A DNA stretch of 12,239 nucleotides from JAWXBM01 sp037968555 (GCA_037968555.1 JBBKVS010000244.1:1-12239); one strand, 5' to 3'. Shown: positions 1-7,161, counted from the stretch's first letter. A program made the numbers and translations. Notes: generated by a model from the sequence alone, not told the origin.

Positions 1-1386
1 ACCCTGGCGAAAAGCGTCCACACTGATGCGCTCATCGTTGCCATGGATACGTGACCATTCGGCTTCCGGAGTGATGGACGGATCAAAGCCGTAACTGTCG
101 ATACCGGCATCACGCGTGAAATGACTGTCGGTAAAGCCGGTGGAAACGGAGGGGGTGATACGAGCCCCGGCATATTGTTCGGCAATCACCGCTTCAATCG
201 CCTGGTACAGCTCGCCGTCGGTGGGCGATACGGCCGGGGTAAAGGCCATGATGACCGACACTTCCACGCCGGTACCCTCGAGCAGTTCGTGTATATCTGC
301 AATCAGTGCTTCGGCGGGACGATCAGGCAACATGCGGCAGTCGATTTCTGCAGTGGCCTCAGGGGGCACCACATTGATCTTGTTGGATGCTTCGAGTCGC
401 GTCAGCGAACAAGTATCGCGGGTCAGGGCATGCAGGAAGGGAGACTTTTCCTGCAAACGGCTGAGGAAATCCTCTTGCTGGATTGCCACTGCCATGTCGC
501 TGTAGGCCAGCGCCCACTCGGCATTGTCTGCATCATCTGCCATGGACGCAGACAAGCCCTTGAACATGGCATCTACCGGCGGAATGATTCGCGCCGGGAA
601 GGAAAACTCACGCAAGCGGTTGAGGGCATCCACCAGGCGAGTGACCGAGCTGGTGGTGCGTGGCATGGAGCCATGTCCTGGGGTATCAACCGCCGTGAGA
701 CGCAACCATACCGGTACTTTCTGCGTGACTTCGACACCAAAGCTGACCGTGCCATCGCGTTCAACGCCGCCATCACCTTCGTTGATCAACAAGCCCGCGC
801 CAGCGAACACTTCGGGCCGGTTCTCCAGCAACCAACCGGCGCCAAACAGGCCACCCGCTTCTTCATCTGCGGTTGCAACCAGAATCACATCGCGATTCAG
901 CGGAACACCGGCACGATGCAGTGCAATGAAAGCTGCCAATTGCGAAATACCCGTGCCTTTCATGTCCAGCGTGCCGCGGCCCCAGACATAGCCGTCACGA
1001 ATTTCGCCGGACAAAGGATCGGTAGTCCAATACTTTGGATCGGCAGGTACCACATCGGTGTGTTGCAACAGCACCAGAGCGGGTTTGTCACCACCCTCCA
1101 ATCGAGCCCACAAGTTGCCACGACCGGGAGCGCTTTCCGCTGACTCCCAGGAAATCCCTTCGGCTGTCAGGATGGCACCAATGAAATCAACGGCACGGCT
1201 CTCATTACCCGGCGGGTTGATCGTATCGACCTGTACAAATTCCTGCAGCCAGCTCAGAGCCTGGTCTTCCATCAACTGTGTATCTGCGTGCACAGCGGGT
1301 GTGAGTAACAGCGCCATCACAAGAAATCCATTTTTGACAGCACGAACTCTTCCTGGAATTTGCGACAACCTGTGTTTCATTAACAT
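1..1386 (-). CDS. Secreted M20-family zinc metallopeptidase, 3' end cut off
   Basis: The minus strand is open from 1386 to the window edge, giving 462 residues without a stop. This is an M20/M28-type aminoacylase or carboxypeptidase-like hydrolase that cleaves amide bonds using two metal ions. Visible M20 landmarks are LLQHTDVVP (H109, D111), GRGTLDMKG (D141, bridging ligand), TADEEAGG (catalytic E175 with E176), INEGDGG (E203) and the late ligand in SRIHGNDER (H448). A hydrophobic N-terminus ending in PAVHAD (about residues 18-35) indicates a Sec signal peptide, so it probably acts in the periplasm. The usual family length is about 470-500 residues, so only a short tail is missing. The start at 1386 is preferred because a weak CGAGA site precedes it; the ATG at 1380, two codons in, is the alternative. 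The true substrate cannot be read from the sequence. Family assignment is very secure. Confidence 0.95.
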   Translation of the reverse strand, partial: MLMKHRLSQIPGRVRAVKNGFLVMALLLTPAVHADTQLMEDQALSWLQEFVQVDTINPPGNESRAVDFIGAILTAEGISWESAESAPGRGNLWARLEGGDKPALVLLQHTDVVPADPKYWTTDPLSGEIRDGYVWGRGTLDMKGTGISQLAAFIALHRAGVPLNRDVILVATADEEAGGLFGAGWLLENRPEVFAGAGLLINEGDGGVERDGTVSFGVEVTQKVPVWLRLTAVDTPGHGSMPRTTSSVTRLVDALNRLREFSFPARIIPPVDAMFKGLSASMADDADNAEWALAYSDMAVAIQQEDFLSRLQEKSPFLHALTRDTCSLTRLEASNKINVVPPEATAEIDCRMLPDRPAEALIADIHELLEGTGVEVSVIMAFTPAVSPTDGELYQAIEAVIAEQYAGARITPSVSTGFTDSHFTRDAGIDSYGFDPSITPEAEWSRIHGNDERISVDAFRQG

Positions 1387-1579
1387 TGAGTATCTCGTGG
1401 TTTTTGGATTCGCGTCATCATACACGCCAGAGCAACTCTCCCACAGTCTTTGCGGGCTTGCTTGATTTTGCATCCTGCTGTTCTGATGCAGACTTGATAC
1501 AGGCTAAATAATTGGCGAACCGTAACAATTATTCTGTACTATTTGAAACTGGATAATAAATAAGACCAAGGGGCTTCCC
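1387..1579. other. Divergent intergenic region
   Basis: This 193-base spacer separates the minus-strand M20 gene from the plus-strand CSLREA fragment, so it should hold promoters for both directions. It is AT-rich towards its right end. I found no promoter with a good match at both -35 and -10, and no RNA gene. The only clear element is the ribosome binding site AAGGGG near 1568-1573, ahead of the ATG at 1580. Confidence 0.5.
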
Positions 1580-1774
1580 ATGCTGTCCATTACTCGACTC
1601 AACTGGCGTCGCGTTATTCTTTTGACTTTGCTCATCCTGCCCACAACTCTGTTTGCAGCAACCATTACTGTAAATGTTAATACTGATGACACGGGAGCGG
1701 CTGAAGAGTGCGAGTTGCGCGACGCCATACTGGCAGCGCATTTCAATGCGCCAAGAGAGGGAAGACGGCTTTGA
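1580..1774 (+). pseudogene. Truncated CSLREA-domain surface protein (N-terminus only)
   Basis: The 64-residue reading frame starts at an ATG preceded by AAGGGG with good spacing. It has a strong signal peptide (hydrophobic VILLTLLILPTTLFA, cleavage expected near residue 26). Next comes TITVNVNTDDTG and then CELRDAILAA (about residues 43-52), which matches the start of the CSLREA domain found at the N-terminus of large exported bacterial repeat proteins. In that family hundreds of residues normally follow, including an N residue and a turn after the LREAI helix. Here the frame instead runs into HFNAPREGRRL and stops. I therefore read it as the 5' remnant of a larger gene, cut by a deletion. 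A short inverted repeat (1736-1751) lies exactly where the homology ends. It could be expressed as a small exported peptide, but nothing shows that. Confidence 0.7.
1736..1751. repeat. Inverted repeat at the CSLREA truncation point
   Basis: GCGCATT at 1736-1742 pairs with AATGCGC at 1745-1751 across two bases. It sits at the point where the CSLREA homology of the upstream frame ends. There is no following T-run, so an intrinsic terminator is unlikely. Confidence 0.5.
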
Positions 1775-1845
1775 AACCATTCCTTGATCAGACCGACAAG
1801 CCCTGGGCCAAGCGGCAAGCGGAAACCCGGGCTGGAATGCTCTGA

Positions 1846-2058
1846 CTATATCCTGATGAAATAGGGCAAGGCCGCCAGCACTATGCCAACCACGCAAAGC
1901 ATCAGCACACTGCCGATAAAGTACGGAACCACCATCAACGCAATGCCACAAACCAGCGGGACAATCGCACTCTGTCTTTTGCCGTAGATGAAGTACCCCA
2001 GGCCGATCGAACCGAACAGCAAACCAAACATCAATAAAGATACGGGTATGTCGCTCAC
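1846..2058 (-). CDS. Small hydrophobic membrane protein, about 70 residues
   Basis: The product is almost entirely hydrophobic, with three likely membrane segments: VSLLMFGLLFGSIGLGYFIYG, then a stretch around IVPLVCGIALMVVPYFI, then VLMLCVVGIVLAALPYF. A short basic loop (GKRQS) follows the first helix. It resembles a family of small gammaproteobacterial inner-membrane proteins that are sometimes named amino acid transport protein, without evidence for transport. The start is chosen from the ribosome binding site. GGAGG at 2071-2067 lies 8 bases before the GTG at 2058. An in-frame GTG at 2067 overlaps that same site and so cannot use it. It lies 87 bases downstream of the DUF3224 gene on the same strand and could be cotranscribed with it. 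Function unknown. Confidence 0.8.
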   Translation of the reverse strand: MSDIPVSLLMFGLLFGSIGLGYFIYGKRQSAIVPLVCGIALMVVPYFIGSVLMLCVVGIVLAALPYFIRI

Positions 2059-2145
2059 CTGAGGCACCTCCGAACAGCAGCAAAGAACAGCAGCCTTTGT
2101 GTCAAAGCGACACTAGCTCGCGCCTTAAGCCTCATGTAGCCAGCC

Positions 2146-2541
2146 TTATGGGAGCGTGTAATTAAACTCATAGCTGTGCTGGCCATCTGCAATGATGATT
2201 TTCAACTCTCCGGCCAGCCCGGCCAAATCACCGGTCGCTGAATCCGGTACCACGGTGACTCGCAGGCTGGGTTCGCCGCGATCCATGGTTCCGCTGTGCT
2301 GCAATATGAAACTTCCTTGCCGGCCATGCAAGCTGCCTTCAACGCGCTCCAGGGCCACATAACCGGCTGAGCCTTTTACCTCGCCCAGGGCACTCAGCAT
2401 TTGTCCTTTGCTGGTCGCGGCCAGGTCACCGGAGAAGTTTTTGTCTATGGACATGCGGGCGAGTTTCGAGCCTTCGGGCTGTTGCTCGAATTTCAGCGGT
2501 AGTAAATTGACCTCGAACAAACCTTTGGCAAAGTTGGGCAT
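2146..2541 (-). CDS. DUF3224 domain-containing protein
   Basis: This 131-residue cytoplasmic protein has no signal peptide. It shows the full DUF3224 pattern: FEVNLLPLKFE at the start, the ARMSIDKNFSGDL strand (about residues 28-40), GSAGYVALERVEGSLHGR (57-74), GSFILQHSG (76-84) and VVPDSATGDLAGLAGEL (97-113), ending in HSYEFNYTLP. Its length is typical of the family, a small beta-barrel fold of unknown function related to allene oxide cyclase-like barrels. The ATG at 2541 is preceded by a GAGAG stretch that can serve as a ribosome binding site. It starts 50 bases after the stop of the MmcQ/YjbR gene on the same strand, which suggests a shared transcript. The family call is secure; the biochemical role is unknown. 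Confidence 0.9.
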   Translation of the reverse strand: MPNFAKGLFEVNLLPLKFEQQPEGSKLARMSIDKNFSGDLAATSKGQMLSALGEVKGSAGYVALERVEGSLHGRQGSFILQHSGTMDRGEPSLRVTVVPDSATGDLAGLAGELKIIIADGQHSYEFNYTLP

Positions 2542-2591
2542 GAGCTACTCTCTGAGTTGAGATGAGCCAATTCGTAAGCTGGCATCAAAAG

Positions 2592-2954
2592 TTATTCCAA
2601 AGACTCCCGCAAATTCTGCTGGGTTTTCAGAGACAGTTTGCTGAAATAGAGTTCGTGGGAGCGTTTTACCAGGCGTTTGAGCTCGGCTAGCCCAATTTCC
2701 TTTTCGTCTATCAATGCAATCCACTTGGCACGTGCCATATAGGGTGCTGGCATGAAGAACGGAAGGTCGGTCAATTCGAGAAAACGGTTGTCATCCACTT
2801 TGAATGACACGCGACTTTTGCTGTCTTTTTCGGTGCTGAACACGCAGAACATTTTTCCGCCCACAATGGAAAAGACCTGATTGGTACCCCACTTGATGTC
2901 TTCAACTGTGTGGGGTAACTGGCGGCAATATTCAATCAGATCAGGAATTTTCAT
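2592..2954 (-). CDS. MmcQ/YjbR-family protein
   Basis: The 120-residue product MKIPDLIEYCRQLPHT... matches the MmcQ/YjbR family (CyaY-like fold). Diagnostic parts are the N-terminal helix with LPHTVEDIKWG (about 13-23), the strands VFSIVGGKMFCVFS (26-39) and SRVSFKVDD (46-54), the PAPYMARAKWIAL block (68-80), and a C-terminal helix LAELKRLVKRSHELYFSKL. Family members are often labelled DNA-binding, but a cellular role is not firmly established. A longer reading frame extends upstream to 3068, but homology begins at this ATG and the upstream codons cover a spacer filled with inverted repeats, so 2954 is the better start. Only a weak CAGAG precedes it. It is the second of four closely spaced minus-strand genes. 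Confidence 0.88.
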   Translation of the reverse strand: MKIPDLIEYCRQLPHTVEDIKWGTNQVFSIVGGKMFCVFSTEKDSKSRVSFKVDDNRFLELTDLPFFMPAPYMARAKWIALIDEKEIGLAELKRLVKRSHELYFSKLSLKTQQNLRESLE

Positions 2955-2989
2955 GCTCTGAGTATACGCCTCGCGAGAGAAGGACGGAC

Positions 2990-3006
2990 ACACAATGACA
3001 TTGTGT
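2990..3006. repeat. 17-bp inverted repeat in the VOC-MmcQ spacer
   Basis: ACACAATG (2990-2997) and CATTGTGT (2999-3006) are perfect inverted arms around one central base. It lies about 36 bases upstream of the MmcQ/YjbR start, where an operator would be expected. No T-run follows on either strand. Confidence 0.6.
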
Positions 3007-3018
3007 AACTCAGCATAC

Positions 3019-3041
3019 CGAGAGCAATTGCATTGCTCTCG
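3019..3041. repeat. 23-bp hairpin in the VOC-MmcQ spacer
   Basis: CGAGAGCAAT (3019-3028) pairs perfectly with ATTGCTCTCG (3032-3041) across a three-base loop. It lies 40 bases beyond the stop of the VOC gene and 65 upstream of the MmcQ/YjbR start. Without a T-run it is not a standard terminator; it may be a transcript-processing hairpin, a protein site or an attenuating structure. Confidence 0.65.
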
Positions 3042-3080
3042 AGCACTTCGAACTGCGCTGGCAATCAAAGCCGTGGCGAA

Positions 3081-3461
3081 TTACCCCACACGGTGTAAGG
3101 CACAGAGTTTGTTGCCTGATGGATCAAGCAAATACGCCAGATATAACTTCCGCCCCACACCTTCTCTTTCGCCGGGAGGATCTTCACAAGCAGTTCCACC
3201 ATTCGCGACGCCGGCTACATGCCAATCATGCACCAATTCGGGAGTTCTCGCCGCAAAACCAACGGTACTGCCATTGCCCTTGCCGGCCGGCTGCCCATCA
3301 ATGGGTTTGCTGATGGCAAAAACCCCGCTCTTGGTGAACCAGAAGCAGCGCCCTTTCTCGTCTACCACACCGGGTTCGTATCCCAGCGCTGCAAAAATGG
3401 CATCGTAAAATGTTTTTGATTTCTGAATATCATTGGCACCGAGCATGATGTGACTGAACAT
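3081..3461 (-). CDS. VOC-superfamily (glyoxalase-fold) protein
   Basis: The 126-residue product starts FSHIMLGANDIQKSKTFYD, the classical first strand and helix of the vicinal oxygen chelate fold. It continues with FDAIFAALGYEP-type spacing, GSTVGFAART (about 68-77) and ends in YLLDPSGNKLCALHR. The closing DPSGNKLCA motif places it with glyoxalase/bleomycin-resistance-like proteins in which the usual glutamate metal ligand is replaced by cysteine. H4 would be the N-terminal ligand. The substrate cannot be inferred. The ATG at 3461 is preceded by AAAGGAAA at good spacing; a longer frame to 3560 has no family similarity in its extra 33 codons. It is the first of a run of minus-strand small genes, 126 bases ahead of MmcQ/YjbR. 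Confidence 0.9.
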   Translation of the reverse strand: MFSHIMLGANDIQKSKTFYDAIFAALGYEPGVVDEKGRCFWFTKSGVFAISKPIDGQPAGKGNGSTVGFAARTPELVHDWHVAGVANGGTACEDPPGEREGVGRKLYLAYLLDPSGNKLCALHRVG

Positions 3462-3593
3462 TTGCGTTTTCCTTTGTAACAGAAAAAGTAGGAGACTATT
3501 AATTTCATCTGAATTGAACGGAGCAGTTCCGACAGAAGGGCCGACATTGAAACAGGACAAGTATAGTTTTTGAAGCTTTGACTGTGTAGCCCT

Positions 3594-4520
3594 CTACCCT
3601 TCCTGACGCGCAGGTAGATTAATACCAAAGGTCCACTTCCACACATCGCCGATTTTCACATAGATTGAAGTACCCCAAACCGACCCTACCGGCTGGCCAA
3701 AGCAGGTCCCATCGGCAGCACCGGTAAATTGCAGGATGCCTACTGTTGGCGAAAGCATGGTGACCAGGCCATCGCTGACACTAACGCTCTGGACATCGCA
3801 GCCAGGACTGGTCCAGTCCTTGGTGGCATCGACTTTGTTGGCGTAGTACATGCCAAAAATATTGACGAAGGAAATGTCTGCAGCGGTCAGGACTTCAATT
3901 CTTTCAGCGTCGTTGTCCTTCCAGGCCTCCCAGACGGCCAATTCAACTGCCATCAACGCATCGGTGTTCGCATATGGAGCGTTGGAATCAAGCTCATGCT
4001 GATCGGGGGCTTTTTGCTGGAGGGGCTGATCAGCTGCAAATGCAGCGGGATCTACAATCGGCGTTCCGGCGTGGAAAGCAGCTTTCCAGGTTTCACCAGC
4101 CGGGACGAAGATGCCGACGTCCCGATTATTGGCCGGAAGCTTTTGCCCGGCACAACTGCCATCGACGGTCACTTGGTAAGTGAGCAAAACCGCAGCATCA
4201 CCCAGCGGGCTGACCCGCTCGTCGGACATGACAATACTTCTGACCTCGCAACCTGCGCCGCTGTATTCCTGCATTGCAATTGCTTTATCGAGCCTGCCAG
4301 ACGCACCGTAGCCAACAAACCGGTCCGAAAAATAGCTTTCCCAGAACTTCACGTCCTTTGACTGCCAGGCTTGGTATGCCCTTGTTTCCAGCGCCACGAT
4401 TGCAGCCTTTGTGGATACATCTGTCTCAGTGGCATTTGCATTGATTGCCGATGCAATTCCGGCGCAGACCGCGAGAGTGAAAGCGGCTACGGTTGAAACG
4501 AAATGCTTGATAGTGACCAA
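3594..4520 (-). CDS. Periplasmic protein with two tandem SnoaL/NTF2-like (DUF4440-type) domains
   Basis: The 308-residue protein has a signal peptide (AAFTLAVCAGIASA, about residues 11-25). Two related domains follow. Domain 1 (about 38-155) begins AIVALETRAYQAWQSKD and domain 2 (about 188-303) begins ALMAVELAVWEAWKDND; both are the first helix of the NTF2-like cone fold, and both end in W-K-x-x-F/W-T-F-type strands. The domains share GCEVRSI/GCDVQSV and GSCAGQ/GTCFGQ, so cysteines fall at 91 and 123, and at 241 and 273, with equal 32-residue spacing. This suggests one disulfide per domain after export. NTF2-like domains can bind small ligands or catalyse isomerisation; no catalytic residues are recognised. 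The start is TTG at 4520, supported by AAGGAG at 4533-4528 with 7-base spacing. It ends 132 bases before the VOC start. Confidence 0.85.
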   Translation of the reverse strand: MVTIKHFVSTVAAFTLAVCAGIASAINANATETDVSTKAAIVALETRAYQAWQSKDVKFWESYFSDRFVGYGASGRLDKAIAMQEYSGAGCEVRSIVMSDERVSPLGDAAVLLTYQVTVDGSCAGQKLPANNRDVGIFVPAGETWKAAFHAGTPIVDPAAFAADQPLQQKAPDQHELDSNAPYANTDALMAVELAVWEAWKDNDAERIEVLTAADISFVNIFGMYYANKVDATKDWTSPGCDVQSVSVSDGLVTMLSPTVGILQFTGAADGTCFGQPVGSVWGTSIYVKIGDVWKWTFGINLPARQEG

Positions 4521-4798
4521 TGATTGTCTCCTTGAAAAATCACTCGATACAACGTGTTGCGGTGCTTTTGAAGTAAGTTGCCTTCATGCTTGAAAGCTAC
4601 CATCAAAATATGCGTGATGATTGTGACACGATAGTATCCGATTTTTGCCGGACCAGAATTAATACCGGATTTCTGTGTTGCCTTGCGCCACAACATCCAA
4701 TCACGTATGGCTTCTGAAACTTATTATTCAGTGCAAAGCTGCACGCTACGCTCTAGATATTAATAAAAGCCGTGTTCAGATTAATCAAGGGGATTCCT
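4521..4798. other. Divergent intergenic region
   Basis: This 278-base spacer lies between the minus-strand NTF2-like gene and the plus-strand TIG-type pseudogene, and must carry any promoters for both. It contains the AAGGAG ribosome binding site (4528-4533, minus strand) and a CAAGGGG site (4786-4792, plus strand). I see no convincing promoter pair, RNA gene or conserved coding fragment. Confidence 0.4.
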
Positions 4799-5398
4799 AT
4801 GTCACACCATTCACTCACGCGTTGGGTTGTTTCGATCGTCATGTTGCTTGCCGCCAGCAACTTACAAGCCAAGCCCAATAAACCCGTTCCATCCGCCAAC
4901 GCGCCTGTTATTACAGAAGCACTGGTCACTTTCGCAGACGAATCCAACTGCCAGGGGGATGCCGGCCCAACAGCAGTAGACACGCTAACCATCATGGGCA
5001 CCGATTTCAGCGGACCGATGACTCCGACCCGATTTTGACACTGGGCCTGTTCCCAAAATTGATCGTTTGTGACTTTGATGACGACTTTGTGGTGGCAGAG
5101 CTACCCGCCGCAACCGAGAATGGTGACTATTTACTGTCTGTGATTGGAGGTTGAGGAGCAAAGATATCTGCTGGCTTACTACGACGGGCAAATCACCAGC
5201 ATCAGTAACGAGATCACGGCACTCTCTCCTGGGCTTGATATCGACAACAGCGGTGATATCAACCTGCCGGAAGAATTCATCACGCAGGACTTGATCCAAA
5301 CGCTCAATATCCAGCTGCAAAACCTGGTTCATTCCCACCAGCAAGGCTCCGCGGCCCTTCAAGCCATGCAGACAGCGTTTGCGACTTGCGCGGATTAG
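4799..5398 (+). pseudogene. Frameshifted secreted TIG/IPT-like surface protein
   Basis: The frame starts at the ATG at 4799, after CAAGGGG. It encodes a signal peptide (VVSIVMLLAASNLQA) and then KPNKPVPSANAPVITEALV...LTIMGTDFSG, the opening strands of a TIG/IPT-like immunoglobulin fold, and stops at 5038. The continuation PILTLGLFPKLIV...VVAELPAATENGDYLLSVIGG is encoded in another frame from about 5029 and stops at about 5155. A third segment, back in the first frame, runs from about 5147 to 5398: QRYLLAYYDGQITSISNEI...LQAMQTAFATCAD. The first two segments join as one domain, as in N-termini of exported collagen-like or tail-fibre-like proteins (INGTNF...LPA...GDYLLTV). Two frame changes are thus needed, and a central repeat region may also be lost before the C-terminal piece. 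Sequencing error is possible for single indels, but two within about 120 bases favour real decay. Confidence 0.7.
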
Positions 5399-5454
5399 GT
5401 CAAAAGGTCCACAGCAGCAGAAAATTTTCACTCAAACCTTCAGCGAGTTCTTGA

Positions 5455-5616
5455 TACCAAGACAATTTGCCAGTTGATTGGCCCCAAGTAAGGACTAACA
5501 TTCTGAAATCGCACTTGATGCTGTGCGACCTTGTGGCTTATTGCCGGAAATCCGGAGTGATTGAGATTGCTCGTGTTCTGCACAAACGAATGAAAATTGG
5601 AACGCACATCAAATAG
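5455..5616 (+). pseudogene. C-terminal stub of a ParE/RelE-family toxin
   Basis: A short open stretch between the TGA at 5452 and the TAG at 5614 encodes 53 residues. Its second half reads MLCDLVAYCRKSGVIEIARV followed by LHKRMKIGTHIK. This matches the end of ParE/RelE-type toxins, where a Y-R strand is followed by VIEIVRVLHxRMD and a final H-[LI]. There is no proper start codon with a ribosome binding site, the N-terminal helices are missing, and no antitoxin gene lies upstream. I read it as a toxin relic left by deletion. The match is from memory of the family pattern over about 30 residues, so confidence is moderate. Confidence 0.55.
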
Positions 5617-5628
5617 GCGACCGGTTAA

Positions 5629-7128
5629 TTGAAAAAACTTCTTCGGTATCGAGTGACGAACACAGTTCTTGTAGCAATCTCCTTACTGACTTTCGCAAGC
5701 CCGACGTATGCACAACCGGAACCACCCGGCCCTGCCACCTTCGTACGGGGATTTGAAGGCACTTCGCAACTGGACAACTGTGCGCTGTCCCAATGTTACT
5801 TTCCGCCCCACACCATGGGGGCAATAGGCACTACACAGTTCCTGGAATCTACTACTGGCAGTATCACCGTTTACAACAAAGCCACAGGCAGCGTGCTGTC
5901 GCGGGTGAGTATGCCCAATTTCTGGGCCGGTGTTGGTTTGCCTGGTGGTGCACTCGGCAACCAGCGTGTGCTGTTCGACCACTACACCAACCGCTGGATC
6001 ATCAGTGGCTACGGACCCACCCCCAACAAGACCAACCTCGCGATCTCGGATACGGCAGATGCGCTGGGAACCTGGAAGTCGGTACAGATCACCGTGTTGG
6101 CTGCAAGCGATGACTATGCCGATAACCCAACCTTGTCCCTGGACGACAAGGCTGTGTACATAGCCACCAACAATTTTAATTTAGGGTCCACCTTCATTGG
6201 CACCACCCTGATGGTAATCCCCAAAGCGGACCTTTTCGGCGGGGCACCCAACCTGGCCAACATGACAACGTTTTCCACGCCTTATCCCGCCGGAGCAGAC
6301 AATGGCTTTACCATTCAGCCAGCAGTTAACTGGCAGGGTAACCCCGCAAACAAGGCAGCGGTTATCGCTCAAAGCCGTTCCTCCATAGTAGATGTTTTTT
6401 ATACACTCAATGGCGTCCATGCGGCCGGCGCCAGCCAGACTACCTCGACGCAGACTTTAGGTTCTGATTGGTTGGTAGCTGGCAACGCCCGTCAGCCGGA
6501 TGGTACGCGCACGGTGCCAACATACAGCGGTGACACTATGACCAACTCGGTACAAGCCAACGGCAAGCTTTACTATGTGACTACTGTGAAATCCGACCTT
6601 GGCGACTATGCTGCCGTGCGTTGGATGGTGCTGGATGCGAGCACTGGAATTTTATTATCTTCTGGGAAGATCCAGCAACAGTTCTGGGATTATTACCAAG
6701 GCGCAATTGCCGTAAACGAGTTTGGCGAGGTAGTGATCGCATACAACCGATCTTACACTGCAAAGGGCGACTCCAACGGTGATGGCCTGGATGATGGCAA
6801 CATCAGTTTTCTGGCGCGCGCCTACAAGCTCAACGGCAATGTATTGGAGCAAACTGGCACGGAAATGCCGCTGCGCGTGAGCCTTGTCAGCGACTACCAC
6901 TGCGGTACCAGGGTCGCACCCTCAGGTTGCACCCAACGCTGGGGCTTTTACTCGGCGGTTACGATTGATCCGCAGGATCACCACCGGTTTTACGCCATCG
7001 GCGAGTATGCAGCTGAGTGGGCAATCCAGCCAGGGAGTGCTACACCACGCTCGGTCTGGCACACCTATATCGCCGAAATCGCCATTACGCCGCCAGTGGA
7101 ACTCATTTTCAAAAACGGGTATGAGTAG
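5629..7128 (+). CDS. Large secreted protein, probable beta-propeller fold, with IFKNGYE tail
   Basis: The 499-residue product has a clear signal peptide (basic MKKLLRYR, hydrophobic VLVAISLLTFASPTYA, cleavage expected near residue 28). The mature part has many strand-turn repeats around FDHYTNRWIISGY (117-129), NPTLSLDDKAVYIATNNF (166-183), NGKLYYVTTVKSDLGDYAAV (311-330) and GAIAVNEFGEVVIAYNRS (358-375). This suggests a propeller-like extracellular protein; I do not recognise a named family. DSNGDGLDD (381-389) is a probable calcium-binding loop. Cysteines at 51, 56, 425 and 434 could form disulfides. It ends ELIFKNGYE, like short conserved tails (IFxNGFE) on exported proteins of some gammaproteobacteria. 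The start is TTG at 5629, chosen because the signal peptide begins there; the ribosome binding site is poor. Its role is unknown. Confidence 0.85.
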   Translation: MKKLLRYRVTNTVLVAISLLTFASPTYAQPEPPGPATFVRGFEGTSQLDNCALSQCYFPPHTMGAIGTTQFLESTTGSITVYNKATGSVLSRVSMPNFWAGVGLPGGALGNQRVLFDHYTNRWIISGYGPTPNKTNLAISDTADALGTWKSVQITVLAASDDYADNPTLSLDDKAVYIATNNFNLGSTFIGTTLMVIPKADLFGGAPNLANMTTFSTPYPAGADNGFTIQPAVNWQGNPANKAAVIAQSRSSIVDVFYTLNGVHAAGASQTTSTQTLGSDWLVAGNARQPDGTRTVPTYSGDTMTNSVQANGKLYYVTTVKSDLGDYAAVRWMVLDASTGILLSSGKIQQQFWDYYQGAIAVNEFGEVVIAYNRSYTAKGDSNGDGLDDGNISFLARAYKLNGNVLEQTGTEMPLRVSLVSDYHCGTRVAPSGCTQRWGFYSAVTIDPQDHHRFYAIGEYAAEWAIQPGSATPRSVWHTYIAEIAITPPVELIFKNGYE

Positions 7129-7161
7129 GTGCTGCGAGGAAGACTACTTTCAAGTGAATGG

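Noticed and set aside
121..1143. A 340-codon open frame on the plus strand
   Set aside because: It is antisense to the M20 peptidase, whose catalytic motifs are clear on the other strand, and its product resembles no protein.
1504..2083. Minus-strand frames overlapping the CSLREA fragment and the small membrane protein
   Set aside because: They are in frames opposed to or out of phase with the two recognised coding sequences, and show no signal peptide, membrane pattern or known motif.
3462..3560. N-terminal extension of the VOC protein
   Set aside because: The extra 33 codons lack family similarity, and the downstream ATG has its own good ribosome binding site.
3729..4361. A 210-codon plus-strand frame
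   Set aside because: It is the antisense shadow of the tandem NTF2-like gene, which has a ribosome binding site and signal peptide.
4772..4798. An upstream GTG start for the TIG-type gene
   Set aside because: It would add residues ahead of a normal signal peptide and would place the CAAGGGG site inside the coding sequence.
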